Below the pieces are notes generated by a model. That model made no database searches. It was not told the DNA's origin and worked only from the letters and a program-made list of their open reading frames with translations. The position numbers and the translations under genes are program-made. This document shows positions 35,883 to 47,029 of a stretch of DNA of 64,000 nt, piece after piece. This DNA is from Malachius bipustulatus (Eukaryota; Arthropoda; Insecta; Coleoptera; Melyridae), in assembly GCA_910589415.1 (NCBI GenBank), contig OU342639.1, positions 19,662,268 to 19,726,267 on the forward strand, in the 5' to 3' direction. The first letter of the stretch is position 1; each line of letters opens with the position of its first letter.

Positions 35883-37106
35883 AGGTTGTAACGTACATTT
35901 TGTACGTACCGGCTAGATGCCGGTAACACAGAGACGACGGCGGGCGCGCGCAGTGAGTGAGTGATGGTGGGTTTTAGTGCATCGGCCGACTGGAGGCCTC
36001 GAGTTTCGTAACATCGACTGTCGAGTTGAAATCAGGTGCGTTCATCTTCATACCGGCCCGTTCACCTTCTTTTCTCTCCTGGAATTCGCTAGAGGAAGGT
36101 CGTTTCCGCAAACACAGGAATTTTTAGCGAAATGGCGTTGTGAACTTTCACTTAAATTATTATAAACATCGCCCACGTTTTTGGCTTGGTGAGTGTCGTA
36201 AAATGATGTTATTAATTGTGCTAGAATTAGACAGATCATATTTTCTATTTTGTTTCAGAACCTGCGTGCCTTGTATCTGTTACATCCCCTCTTCCCGGTA
36301 AAAAGAAAAGGTAAACAGAAAAGGAAACTGTCTTATCCTTCTTACAGTAGTAGTTGTGTCAGGCCAGCTCTGCTGCTACTGTAATAAGGATAAGACAGTA
36401 CAGCCTGCATCGTCTCCTGAGGACCTTCCATCTGTCCAAACTTCCGTGTCAGGCCAGTCTCACTGCTACTGTAAGAAGGATAAGACAGTACAGCCTGCGA
36501 CTCTTCCTGAGGACATCCCATTAACTCATAATTTTCGTTTAGCTTTACTTCATTAATTATAAATTTTTTCTTAGTCATATCTTTTCTCTTAGTCATTTAT
36601 CTACAGTTCTTATTATAGTCCGTCACTTTCTCTATTTAATTCACCGATTTGTTTCGGGGAGACTGTGTCGATTCATTTGGGTAAATCATGTTTCGTCGTC
36701 TATCAGTCTCTTCAGTTCTATCTCGGGACGGATTCGTATGTCCTCAAGGCTAACATCTACCTTTCAACTTTTCAACTCTTAATGTACTATAACGTGTATT
36801 TTTCAACCGTTAATTTTATTGTAACTTGTATTTTTCAACTTTTCATCCTTCCTTAAATTTTAATTCCATACCTGTATCGTCGTTTTTTGCGTAGGCTTAT
36901 CTAAAACACCGTATGGTGACCCGGCGTATACAGCGTATCTATTTATTGTCCATTTAAATTACTATCTCCAAATTTACCTGTGTGTGTGGCTTGGCGGTAT
37001 CAAAATTTTTGTGTGGCTGTTTTCTATCTCTGAGCGAAGTGCGTATCGACAACTAACTTTTTCTATTTTGTTTCAGAACCTGCGTGCCTTGTATCTGTTA
37101 CAAGGT
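35883..37106 (+). mobile_element. LTR-like element, family L1, copy 3, with 4-bp target duplication
   Basis: AGGT at 35883-35886 precedes TGTAACG. The element ends CTGTTACA at 37102, followed by AGGT (37103-37106). The TGTAAC/GTTACA ends are inverted repeats, and a 4-bp duplication fits an LTR-retroelement insertion. The first about 350 bp are nearly identical to copy 2. After ACAGATCATATT (about 36239) the sequence departs from copies 1 and 2. A block of about 44 bp (TTTTCTATTTTGTTTCAG through AACCTGCGTGCC to CTGTTACA) occurs twice, at about 36241-36284 and 37059-37102, as if a 398-bp 5' LTR is paired with only the tail of a 3' LTR. The interior has no gag or pol. Confidence 0.65.
36328..36535 (+). 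repeat. 90-bp tandem repeat with 30-residue reading period, plus inverted copy
   Basis: Two units start GTGTCAGGCCAG at 36356 and 36446. Because the period is a multiple of three, the + frame (36356-36556, 66 codons) reads two 30-residue repeats, each with SGQ, CYC(N/K)KDKTVQPA and PED(L/I)P. In addition, 23 bases at 36328-36350 (CTGTCTTATCCTTCTTACAG plus TAG) are the exact reverse complement of 36466-36488, so the RNA could fold into a long hairpin. It is inside copy 3 of family L1. Whether the repeat is coding is unknown; stops bound it on both sides. Confidence 0.6.
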
Positions 37107-40100
37107 ATGTTGAAGACAAATTCTTGATAGGACGGCAGATTATTCTAAATGTTTGTTGTGCAAAATTCAATAAACAAACAATAAGCCAAACAAAATGTAG
37201 CAGAATTATTGGTAAAGCTAAACTTAAGATTTTCTTGTACGACTGACAGTTGTGGCATCAACTGTCTATAAGTAACAGAATGACAAGCTGCATGTGCAGT
37301 TCGTGGTTCATGAGATTCACTACTTACTAGATCAATGCTGATAAATTATGCAAATATCAAAATATGGCGCTGCGCATATAGAAGCTCGGCATTATTAATA
37401 GTAGGTTTAGTTAGTATGAAGGGGTTGAATTATTCGAAAATTGTAAATAGATTTGTGGCGGATGAATGATGGATGTGAAGACATAGATGGCAAAAAGAAA
37501 CAAAACGACATCATTAGGTTCGAGAATTCCGTAGCGAATGGTGTATAAGGGAAACTATTCTGAAAATTTTAAATACTTTAATCGACAATTATTTTCCAGG
37601 TATACTTGATGGGCGAGAAAGGAATTGAAATTTTTAATAAACTGATGAACAATTACAAAATAAAGAGACGGTTATGAAGGAATGTGAGACTTATGTATGA
37701 AATAAAGAAAAAATATCACATTTAAAAAATTCATTCAGCTCATTCTGCTGTAGGAAGAACCATTTGACCATTTTCTAACTAAGAATTAAAAATTTTTATA
37801 AAAAAAACTGTCAACGTGAATATGAGGATTTCGTTGAGACGAAATTGTTCTGGGAATAAGGATATCTCAATAAGGACTCGTGCAATAAATTTAACTAAGA
37901 CATTTGCAGAAATTTTGAAGAGACTCAAGGTCAGACTCAAGAAAATTGGTATCGAAATCATAACAAAACAGTTATGATAAATGAAGTAAGAGATCAAAAG
38001 GAAGTCAGAAAATTACAGATCCTTTGAAAGATGGAATAGGGTATGTTCTACTGCAAGGTGGTGATGCATTTGCGAATAAATATCATATTTCGTCCAAACC
38101 GCTTCGCATTAAGGCCGTCACGTTGGATAACAGAAAATCGAACATTTGATCGTCTGTGTGCACCTTCTAACAAATTGAACCGATTTTGTTTTGTTTGGCT
38201 AAACTGCCCGGCTACGATCATAGCGAATCTTATCAGAAGTGGATAGTCAATTGGCATTTCAAACACAATCGCAAAAATACGATTAAAACCAAATATTTTT
38301 GGGGGAGTTTTATGAATTATGCGAAAAATTTATTTGTCTTCGGAAAATTAAGTCAAGAGAGTAGAGAGTACCATAGCCGGCCGGGCAATTAAAGTATTTC
38401 GGAAAAACTTTAAGAAGTGGAACAAAACGCAAACGAAGAATTTGTAAAAAAAAATAGCAAATACGCAAAACTTCGTATAGAAGGGAATTACAAAACTGAT
38501 TAAACACTACACGCTCAAACTATGTTTTGACCAACCTGCCTAGATGATCAAGATTTGGCAAAAACGTCTGTATCACATTTCACTGGCTATCAGAATTTTC
38601 TCTTCCTTTTTTTGACATGCTTGTATTGCTGTGTTAGATGCATGATCGGCCAACAGTTTTTCACTAAGTCCAATAAAATCATAAAACGAGCGACTGCCTT
38701 TATCACCTAAATTTAAAAACAGCAACTTTTCCCAACTAATAAAATATTTAAAAACAAAAAAGTACCTATAGTTACTTCAAGGGAAGAAATCTGAAAATGA
38801 AAGAACAATACATAACTATAATGCTAGCAGAGTGAGAGGGAGTGATGAAACATGCGGCATTGTCGTTCCCTAACATAACTTGGAACAGTTGTTGGTTGAT
38901 ATGTGATACATTCCGTGAATAATTCCTCTCGAAGTTCCCAAACTGTAGTACCTACGTTACTATATTTCATATAACATTGAAAGCTTATGTTCTGACTTTG
39001 TAGAATATCCAAGTTCATATTGAATTATCATATAAATATACATCTGTTTGAATCTTAATGGTATATAAGTGCTAATATGAAGGAATTAGGTACATCGTCT
39101 CTGCCATGGGAAGATGTTCGGAATGCTTGAAATTATTCTCTTCCTCTTCGTATGCTGTTACCTACTAGCCTATTAGTTTGTAAAGGCGACCTTTATAACG
39201 AAGGCTAGATTGACGTACGATATACATAATATAATCTGATACTGAAACTTCCTGACTTGTATAATAGTTTGGTCATTCAAGTTCTTGACAATAATTATTA
39301 TCCATAACTTCTTTGATTGTTTATTAGAAGTTGGGAATATGGAAAGGATAATCAAAGACTGGAAATATAATCTAACGACCTTAATTTCAACCTAAATCAA
39401 GCAGCCATCTTGGGGTATTTCAGAACAGACATTACTCAAAAAGTAAGTTCTTGTTTGGGATCGGAAGGGAGTGAATAAAATTAAAAAACATTATTTCATA
39501 AGTTTGAAGCGGATATCAATAAATTACCTTTAGCATAGTGGAATATACCGATCTGATTCTCTTGGATCTTCCATAAAAAGAAATAGATAAATTATGAGGA
39601 AAGTTTTTTTAGACTTTGAAAAAGTGACGATTTATTATGTCGTATGGCAACGGCAGGGCAAGGCAGGGCAGAATTTCCAATAGCGGCAGGCACCTTTCTG
39701 CTGCCAAATTATCAGTCTCTAGCTCCCAATATAATCTTTAAATTTATAGGTTTTGATATTAGTTTTAGTTAATGATGACAAATAGCTAGCAGAGTAAAAA
39801 ATGTACATATTTCGAACAACAAGGATAAACATCGAAACATTAATATTTTTTTCCGATTATTGATTCATTTCATTGTCAACGTGGCCAGATTTTTTTTTTT
39901 TTTTAATACAGTAAAGTCCATATTTAACGTGTTTTAAATACTATTTGCAGAAACTGGTGAAATCTTGCCTCTACGCCGATGTTCTACCTAATTGGGAGAA
40001 AATCCTTTTTGAACTTATTCATTATCATTGAATATTTATAACAGTTTTAATTTCTTACAAGCGACAAGTTTTTTTTCAAGCTGATCAACGTAACATTGGT

Positions 40101-40264
40101 TTCGGAATACTTATGGCAGTATGATGAATACCTCCGCAAGAATATTCATACGCAAATCAATAAATATTGATTAGTGCGAAGTTAAAACGACCCCAATGCG
40201 GATCTCCGGACGGAGGCTAATTCAGAGGCACTTTCATGCAAGAGAAAGAACAGTAACATCTCTC
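37107..40264. other. No gene recognised
   Basis: About 3.2 kb of AT-rich DNA with only 60-72-codon ORFs that resemble nothing known to me. The short GGCAGGGCA repeats near 39650 and the long T-run near 39890 are the only compositional oddities. Confidence 0.4.
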
Positions 40265-40740
40265 GAATGGGAAAATATAAAGGTAACTTTTGTAATATTA
40301 GAGGTCTAAACATGAACATCAATTCAGTATATCAGCAATCTGGAGGCAAATAAACCTCACATCCTAGCACTGTGTGAAACAAAAATCCAAGCGTTAATTA
40401 TTTTCTTTACTTACGATACCACTTTTACTCCTGATTTATACCTAACTTCGGCATTGGAGTTTTTAACAGAAATGATCTCTCCTGCAAACGTGAGAAAGAA
40501 TTTGAGCATCAGGACTATGATGTCATGTAGCTTAGGATATAACAGACCATCAAATGACTAGATTTATCTGATTATCAGATTATCTGATATTACTTGACTC
40601 CATCTAGAAAAGAGCCTTCCGCTTGATCGGGGACCCGATTTTGACTGGAAATTCAGATGGTCTTGAACATCGAAGAAAAGTAGCTGTCCTAAGCAGAAAT
40701 ACACGTCGAGCCGCAGTAGCTCATGAACCCTTAGCCTGCA
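40265..40740 (+). pseudogene. Jockey-like LINE fragment C: endonuclease start joined to RT end
   Basis: At about 40290 the + strand reads CNIRGLN followed by INSVYQ, the conserved first strand of the apurinic-type endonuclease. It continues with a decayed CETKIQ-like block and a GVF.RNDLSCK-like block to about 40550. The sequence then passes directly into the LINE C-terminus near 40590 (LLDSI.KRAFRLIGDP, then LEHRRKVAVL and NTRRAA). The rest of the endonuclease and all of the RT palm are absent: a deletion of most of the element, with ends different from those in fragments A and B. Confidence 0.6.
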
Positions 40741-40744
40741 AATA

Positions 40745-41900
40745 ATTAAAACGTACAGTAATACTTTTTTTTGAAATAGTGTTACTGTTAGTTATAATTT
40801 TCTGTCGCAAAAAATTTATTTTGAGTGGAAATAATGTCTAAAAATATAAGAAGTAGGTATTATAGTTCTAGATATCTGAGGTAAAACTATAGACCTGACT
40901 CTAGTTTATTTTACTCATCACCTTTAACTGAGTAGAATTGTAAACAAATGATCGACCAAAAAGAAGAGAAAGGTAATCTCGTTACAGTAATAGAAAATAC
41001 TGAAAGTTAGAGACAATGGTACATCTCGTCATCGCAGTCTCTATTCGGTAGTCTCTAACATTCTACAAGGAATCCACAGCAGCCACTTAGTGCCATTATA
41101 CGCATATAATAAAAACCTTCTTGCGCATCAATCGCAGAAATAGTGTATTTTTATGCGATTCAATAATAAATATTTTCTTCCTATTTTTTTTTATAATGAA
41201 TATAATGAAAAAATAATCCGATTTTTTTTTGGGAAAACTCCACCTACCTACCAAAAAAAAAGAATGATCCTCTCGTGGTTTCGAACCCGCACCAACAGTT
41301 TACTGGGCAAGGGTGTAATAAACTGAGCCACGGTGCGTTTCAAATTTGTAGTGCTGATCGCGTAGGTATATGCAGTAAGTCAGGTTCCTACACCTACACA
41401 TTTTATTTTTTAAACTAGTCATATCTTAGTTATTAAAAGACCAATTTGAATACTTTTTTCACCTGCATGTAGGTGATTTAATTGTCGTTGCGACTGCTCT
41501 TCTAATTTTCAGAACCATTCATAATTGAATGTGAAAAAAAATAAAAAAGAAATTGCGAACCATTTCATCGATTAAATAATTTTATATAAGTGTAAGCTAA
41601 TTTTGCACAAGCGAAAAACTTTTTTAGTTTTCGTTTAAAGTGCTACATTAATCGAGGCGAATTGAAGCTAAGACATCAAATTATATGTTAAAGAAAAAAA
41701 AATGGAAAATTTTGGTACAACTTCTTCAAAAATGGACCCATAAACGGTTATATAAATTTACACATTTTTACCTTTTTCCTACCCACGACACTGGCTTATT
41801 AATGAAAAATATGCTAATTTTATTGCATTAACTCAAATTTCTAATAATTTTCTCCAAATCCTGTTAATTTGATTTCAAAGTTTTTTTGCCATCTTGCTCA
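40745..41900. other. No gene; contains a tRNA-like remnant
   Basis: AT-rich DNA. The only noteworthy structure is the Pol III-type remnant at 41268-41342, listed separately. Confidence 0.4.
41268..41342 (-). repeat. tRNA-like remnant, possible SINE head
   Basis: On the minus strand the sequence reads GCACCGTGGCTCAG (similar to a tRNA acceptor plus A box) and about 40 bases later GGGTTCGAAACC, a good B box. The T stem does not pair properly, the D and anticodon regions are odd, and no intact acceptor stem forms, so this is not a functional tRNA gene. An adenine- or TACC-rich stretch follows (seen as ACCTACCTACCAAAAAAAAA on +). A tRNA-derived SINE or a tRNA pseudogene would both fit. Confidence 0.35.
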
Positions 41901-42109
41901 TACAGGGGTTCAAAAAATAGTAAATTTTCCGAAAATTCAAATGGTCGCCATTTTGAAACGGCACGGCCGATTTTGCTCAAGTGCAACACCAGACCACTCC
42001 TTGTGGACATCTTACTCTCACAAAAATTTCAGCCCCCTAGATTGAAAACTGCGGCCAGAAACCGTGCCTCAAGGACCGGATTTTTTGAACTTTGAAAGGA
42101 CACCCTGTA
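41901..42109. mobile_element. Short element with TACAGGG...CCCTGTA ends
   Basis: The left end TACAGGGGTTCAAAAAAT and the right end ATTTTTTGAACTTTGAAAGG, then ACACCCTGTA, are imperfect reverse complements bounding about 209 bp. It shares only its termini with FB1, FB2 and FB3. No ORF of interest; the + ORF at 41886-42095 is not protein-like. Confidence 0.55.
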
Positions 42110-42624
42110 GAAGTAACGTGACTTTTGGAAATTTTTTCAACCAAAATCTAAAGTCATTCCAAAGCTTCACAAGAATACAAAATTTCGTTCACTAATCTTG
42201 AAAGATAAAGCTACAGGAGCGTTTTGAAAATCGAAAAATCGTGATTTTGGAGACATAAATATATATAAATATATATAATAAATTAGTAGTTTATTTCGAC
42301 TGTCCAGTTATATAATGAAATTAGGAATTATTTGGGATTGCAGTCAATTAAATTAAAAAACACTCTTTTTTCTACGTCAAGCTTTCGAATTAATTTTAAT
42401 TCTTCTTCAGGACTATAGAATTTGAGATTAAAATTTAAAGTTTGTAAAAATTGTTAACCATAGGACTGTTCTTGCATACATTTACAGCAATTAACGCCAA
42501 CAAAGATAAAATTACATAAGTACTAATGAAGTTCAATTTCCAATTCAGGCCGAAATGATAAAAAATTTTTATAAGTTTTTCTAGTCTAAATGATTGACAT
42601 ATGAATAATTATAATTATTATAAG

Positions 42625-42815
42625 TACAGGGCCATGAACTTGAAAAATGACGATTTTCACTTGTTTATAACTCAAAAACTTCTGAATTTAAGCACCAACT
42701 GTAAAAGCCAATCTTATTTTCTTTTTTCAGACAATCTAAAAATGCAATAACATAGGAGCATTCCATTTAAAAAAACATAACTTTGATATGTTTTATGCTT
42801 TTGGGACACCCTGTA
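42625..42815. mobile_element. FB1-derived module, about 190 bp, with TACAGGG...CCCTGTA ends
   Basis: This block begins GTACAGGGCCATGAACTTG and ends GGGACACCCTGTAC. It is nearly identical to the right-arm interior of the FB1 copy at 50718-51603 (about 51290-51482). It therefore looks like one arm module of FB1 existing alone and bounded by its own terminal-type sequences. A further GGCCCACCCTGTATATA word lies near 42930. Confidence 0.65.
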
Positions 42816-44916
42816 CATTATGAATATAATTTTAAAACGTACTTCTGCCGGGTCTCTATCCTCTCCAAAAATAAAAAGATCCTAAAATCCAGAGACACGG
42901 TCATAATCTTCCGTTTCGTATACCGTGGCCCACCCTGTATATATCGTGGGCAGGTGAATTTTGGAAAACCACTTTTTCGTGATCTGGGTGTCATGATCGG
43001 TGGAGATTTGATGAGTTTGGGTGATTTTCGAAAAGTGATGTCGTCCTCAATAGTGTATTTTTTTATTAAAAAATACACTAATAGAAATTGCATAAAACCT
43101 AAAGGATCTTGAGACATGAACTGGATGAACCATGAAGAAAAAATATCGAAAAAGACAAGGCTGGGATCATCCTAGAGACTGTAGTGATAAAAAAATTACT
43201 TCCTCATGACTAACATGGAAAAGGGGACTTGATATCGAAACGTTAGAATTGTTGATTACAGCATGTTTAAAAATTATCACAACAGATGAAAAAAATCATT
43301 AAAAATGAAACTCCTAACTGCTCATTCTGTAAAAGTATTTAAATATCCGTAAAAACGAGTAAATAATGAAGGGAGTGAAGGAGAGCGAATAAATTAGATT
43401 CCCGAAAAGGTGCATCTGTTCAAATTGAAAGCTCTTTAAATTGTTTCATGAAAATTTAATTTTGTCAAATAATGTCATTACGATATTTTGTTTAATCATT
43501 TCCCTTTTTGATATAATCTTTTAAAGGGATTGTCGTTCATGTCAAACGAGGCGTAAAAATCAAATTAACCACTTAAATTACAGAACTACTCCCACATATT
43601 TTGGAAGTAATATATACAATAAGATTCCTAGCAAATGCAGAGCTTAAGCAGCCGATGCTTTCAAGTAACGAATAACTTCATTATTTGATAGCAATGTGTT
43701 TTACACAAAGAATGACTAAAAAAAAAACAATATGAAAGAAAATCATGGACAACATCGTGCTATTTGACATTGTTTTTGACTAACCGCTTGAGTCTGATTT
43801 AATTTTTTTTCTTTTTTAACGAACTTGTGTGGATGTACGTATATTTAATACTTTAATGTGTATTCTGATGTGATATCTGTTATATTGACGTGCCTTATAC
43901 AAATTGTATTGTTGTGAATTTTGGGCGAGAAATAAACAAACAAACATCTTCGCTGATTTATAGGAATATACAATATTAGTAATCCGTATTAAAAATTAAT
44001 TCCAAAATTTATAATTACCAATAATTATTGCAGCTACAATTGAACTACAATCATAAAACGTCACCAGTTATAATTTTGAATTAATCTCTAATTCACTTTA
44101 ATCGATTAGGTAATAAGCAGAGCGTTGCGATACAAATTACATGTTATATAAGTCACGATTAATGTCAACAGATAGGCGAATAAAACTGTGTACCTATCTG
44201 GACATTTGCATAAAAACCATAATTTGATCATATAGACGATTTAAACGAGTCGTATCATGAAATATTCATCTGAAACAACGTTATCGTACTATTAAGGAAT
44301 TTGCATACCCAACGAAAAATTGCATTAACAAAACTCTGTGGAGAATTACCGTAATTCAATTATTTGTTATTTGCGTGCATATTTGATCGATAAATACGAA
44401 TCCTGTCTACCTCATTGGTCCTTTTTAGTGCATTTTACACGCGTTTTCATGCTTCGCGACTCAAAACTATGATTGTGAATTCATCATCCGCTTGTTCGGT
44501 CAAAACGATAGAGCTTATTCAACCATAGGCGTCGAAACACCACATCACTGGGAATCTTACCTTATATATTATAGTCCGTCATCAAATGCAGATTTTAACC
44601 GTAACATCATTCAATTTTTCCCCAATTCCGGTACCTACATAGCGAAAAAAATTGACTACGATCAGTGATGACGGGAGCGCGGGAAGTAAGAAGTTTCTTT
44701 AGGTGATGAGTCCTATGAAACACTGTCTGTTATTCAGTTATTTGTAAGCTTGGAAATCTACAAGAGGGGATTTTGTCACCCCATCATTCAGTATTCCTGT
44801 TATGGAATTCGCTTATCACTATGCGGCCAGTTGATGAGACAGTAAGAATAATCAATGTACGGATTCTTTTTGACAAACGAAGACAAAGACTGTTCAAGAT
44901 AAACTAGGAAAAGGAA

Positions 44917-45019
44917 ATGTATTATCACGATACCACTGGGCACATGGGATGCTCCGCCGCTAGTGTCTCCAACGACGAGGTAACAGTTCCGGCAATAAAA
45001 CCAGACGTAATTTTATGCA
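44917..45019 (+). CDS. Weak candidate first exon, unrecognised
   Basis: An ATG in a favourable context (GGAAATG) opens a frame in a segment of clearly higher GC than its surroundings. It runs about 34 codons (start MYYHDTTGHMG, later DEVTVPAIKPD) to a GTAGGT that could be a splice donor; the frame itself continues to 45099. No domain is recognisable. The case rests on composition, start context and donor only; chance is a serious alternative. Confidence 0.2.
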
Positions 45020-46993
45020 AAGTAGGTTCTCTCTCAAATTTATTCTGCCCTAGTCTTTCGGTATTGACCTGCTATTATCCCCGCTCTCCTAGTAATTAGA
45101 TAGGTAGGTACTTCCACTGCTCCCAGTGTTTCCCCGTTTAGTCGATATTACCTCGAATAACACTTTCGACTGCAGGAACTGCCTGAAACATTTCTTGTTC
45201 CAAGTCTATCCAAGGTCGACAGGTACCGATCGTATCGTGTGATCCACAAAGTTTGTTGTCTTGAATAAAATGAAGCATGTGTGCCAGATAAAACATAAAC
45301 ACTTGGAAGGTGTGTATTTGAACTACTCCAATCAGTGATCTATAAATCATGGAAAAATAAATAAAAACATCTTGTTCTTGGAAAGTTCACTTAGTTAGAG
45401 TAAAGAAACTAACCTGTAACAGTAACGACATCTGCTGTACTACTGACTTTACTACTGATTTGGCATTGGTTGTGTTCCAAGGAGGATGAACAATAAGGTA
45501 ACAAAAAGTTTTTTCTGCCACCCGCGAAGGGTGGCGCTTTCGCGTGAGTTATTGTTGTCAAAAAGTTGACTTTCACAAAGAACAAGTTATCTCAGAAACT
45601 CACAATATTCTGCCTTTCTGCAGAAGGATAAAATAACATCTGAATTTTACGTTTCAATAACAATAACAAAAACTATGAAGAATGGTGGTCAAAAATGGCA
45701 TGCATCATAAACAAGTGGCAATTAAACTTATAGTAATATACCAGTAATTCCATCAGGTTCTTAAATTTATAGTCATGAATTACTGCTTTCCGCAAAAATT
45801 GTTTGAAAGTTCTAGGGCAGACTTTTTGACGTTATCTAATATTTCAGGATGAATGTCAAAACCAGGATGAAATTCTTAATAGGAAGCATTGTTGGAATGA
45901 GTTCACTAACCATTGATTTTTTGTTCATTCCTGAAATATATTTCCAGCATGGAACGTTTTTGTTGATCGGTGAAAGCAATTAAGTAATATTTTTATCTTT
46001 AACTAGGTGGTGGTGCTGATGGAAAATGGAAGCAACCACGTCTGCACCCCTTCCCTGGTGATGCTGTACTAAACGAATGCGATCACAACTACGAGGAAGG
46101 CAATTATCGGTTAGAAAACGTATGATGGACGGAGGGGTGGCCAGCTGCAAAATAAGCATCGAACTTGCCTTGAAATAATTTTTTGATAATATTATTATCA
46201 AAAATGGGTGAATTATCTAAGCAGTGGATGAGTCGTCAAGAATGGAAAAAGGTAATTGAAAGGAGTGCATCGAAAATTTTTGTATATTAGGAGAAAAAAT
46301 CAAAGTTTTTATAGAAACTGTGACTATATTATGTAAACCTTATTTGACTGATTTGACCAAACACTGTACTGCTATTGGCCCGTTTGCCAGTGCAATAATG
46401 AATATTAGTATCACAATAAAAACCAACAAACTTAGTAAATAATATTCGCATTTAATATTAAGAACGTATCAAAGATTGTGAGTAGACAAATCCGTTTATA
46501 AAAAAATCTATTAACGTGGCACGATATAAAGCTTAGAAAATGGAGATTTTTTATTTCGTTATAAGTATAAAAAGTTATAACAGATGCGCCCATGCTTTGA
46601 ATGCGAGTGATTCTACTCTGGCTAACCGGACCTCTCCAATTCGAGTATTATAGGTATATACTCCGCGATGTAAATTCGTTTTCAATCGTCATCCACAGTG
46701 AACTGTGTCAAATTGTCTGTATGCGCTTTGATGTTGAACCATCAATTTGCTCGGTTTTGCTAATTAATTATGCCATCCGTTGCATACAACGGAGTCTACA
46801 AAGGGGCAATTATTAAACCACCTGGTTACAGTTTTGGCGCTCGCTAGTTCCCTTACGCTCATTACGATAACGACACAATATATTCAACAATGCAACATTG
46901 TCATGCACTGTCAACCTAATGGATAATCTAAGTCATCAGTGTCAATTCGCTGCTTGATATAATTCCTATATAGAGTCAACATCTCTTGGATTA

Positions 46994-47029
46994 TCTATAT
47001 CTATATAGCCGACTATATCTATATCTATA
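46994..47029. repeat. CTATAT short tandem repeat
   Basis: Two runs of TATCTATATCTATA-type repeats are separated by AGCCGAC. Simple-sequence DNA. Confidence 0.7.

Noticed and set aside
36905..36925. GGTGACCCGGCGT as a primer-binding site of a second LTR element
   Set aside because: No TG...CA LTR end precedes it and no gag-like frame follows; the match is too short.
37440..38520. Possible decayed polyprotein
   Set aside because: Only short, overlapping ORFs on both strands; no protease, RT or integrase motif could be read.
41268..41342. Functional tRNA gene on the minus strand
   Set aside because: The B box is good, but the T stem, acceptor stem and anticodon arm do not pair; listed only as a tRNA-like remnant.
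42360..42420. CAAGCTTTCGAATT ... TTCTTCTTCAGGAC as a Penelope-type terminal sequence
   Set aside because: It resembles a motif seen near ends of some retroelements but no pseudo-LTR partner or RT is present nearby.
42783..43117. 109-codon (+) and 99-codon (-) overlapping ORFs
   Set aside because: They lie in sequence with TACAGGG-type element ends and translate to low-information peptides with no recognisable motif.
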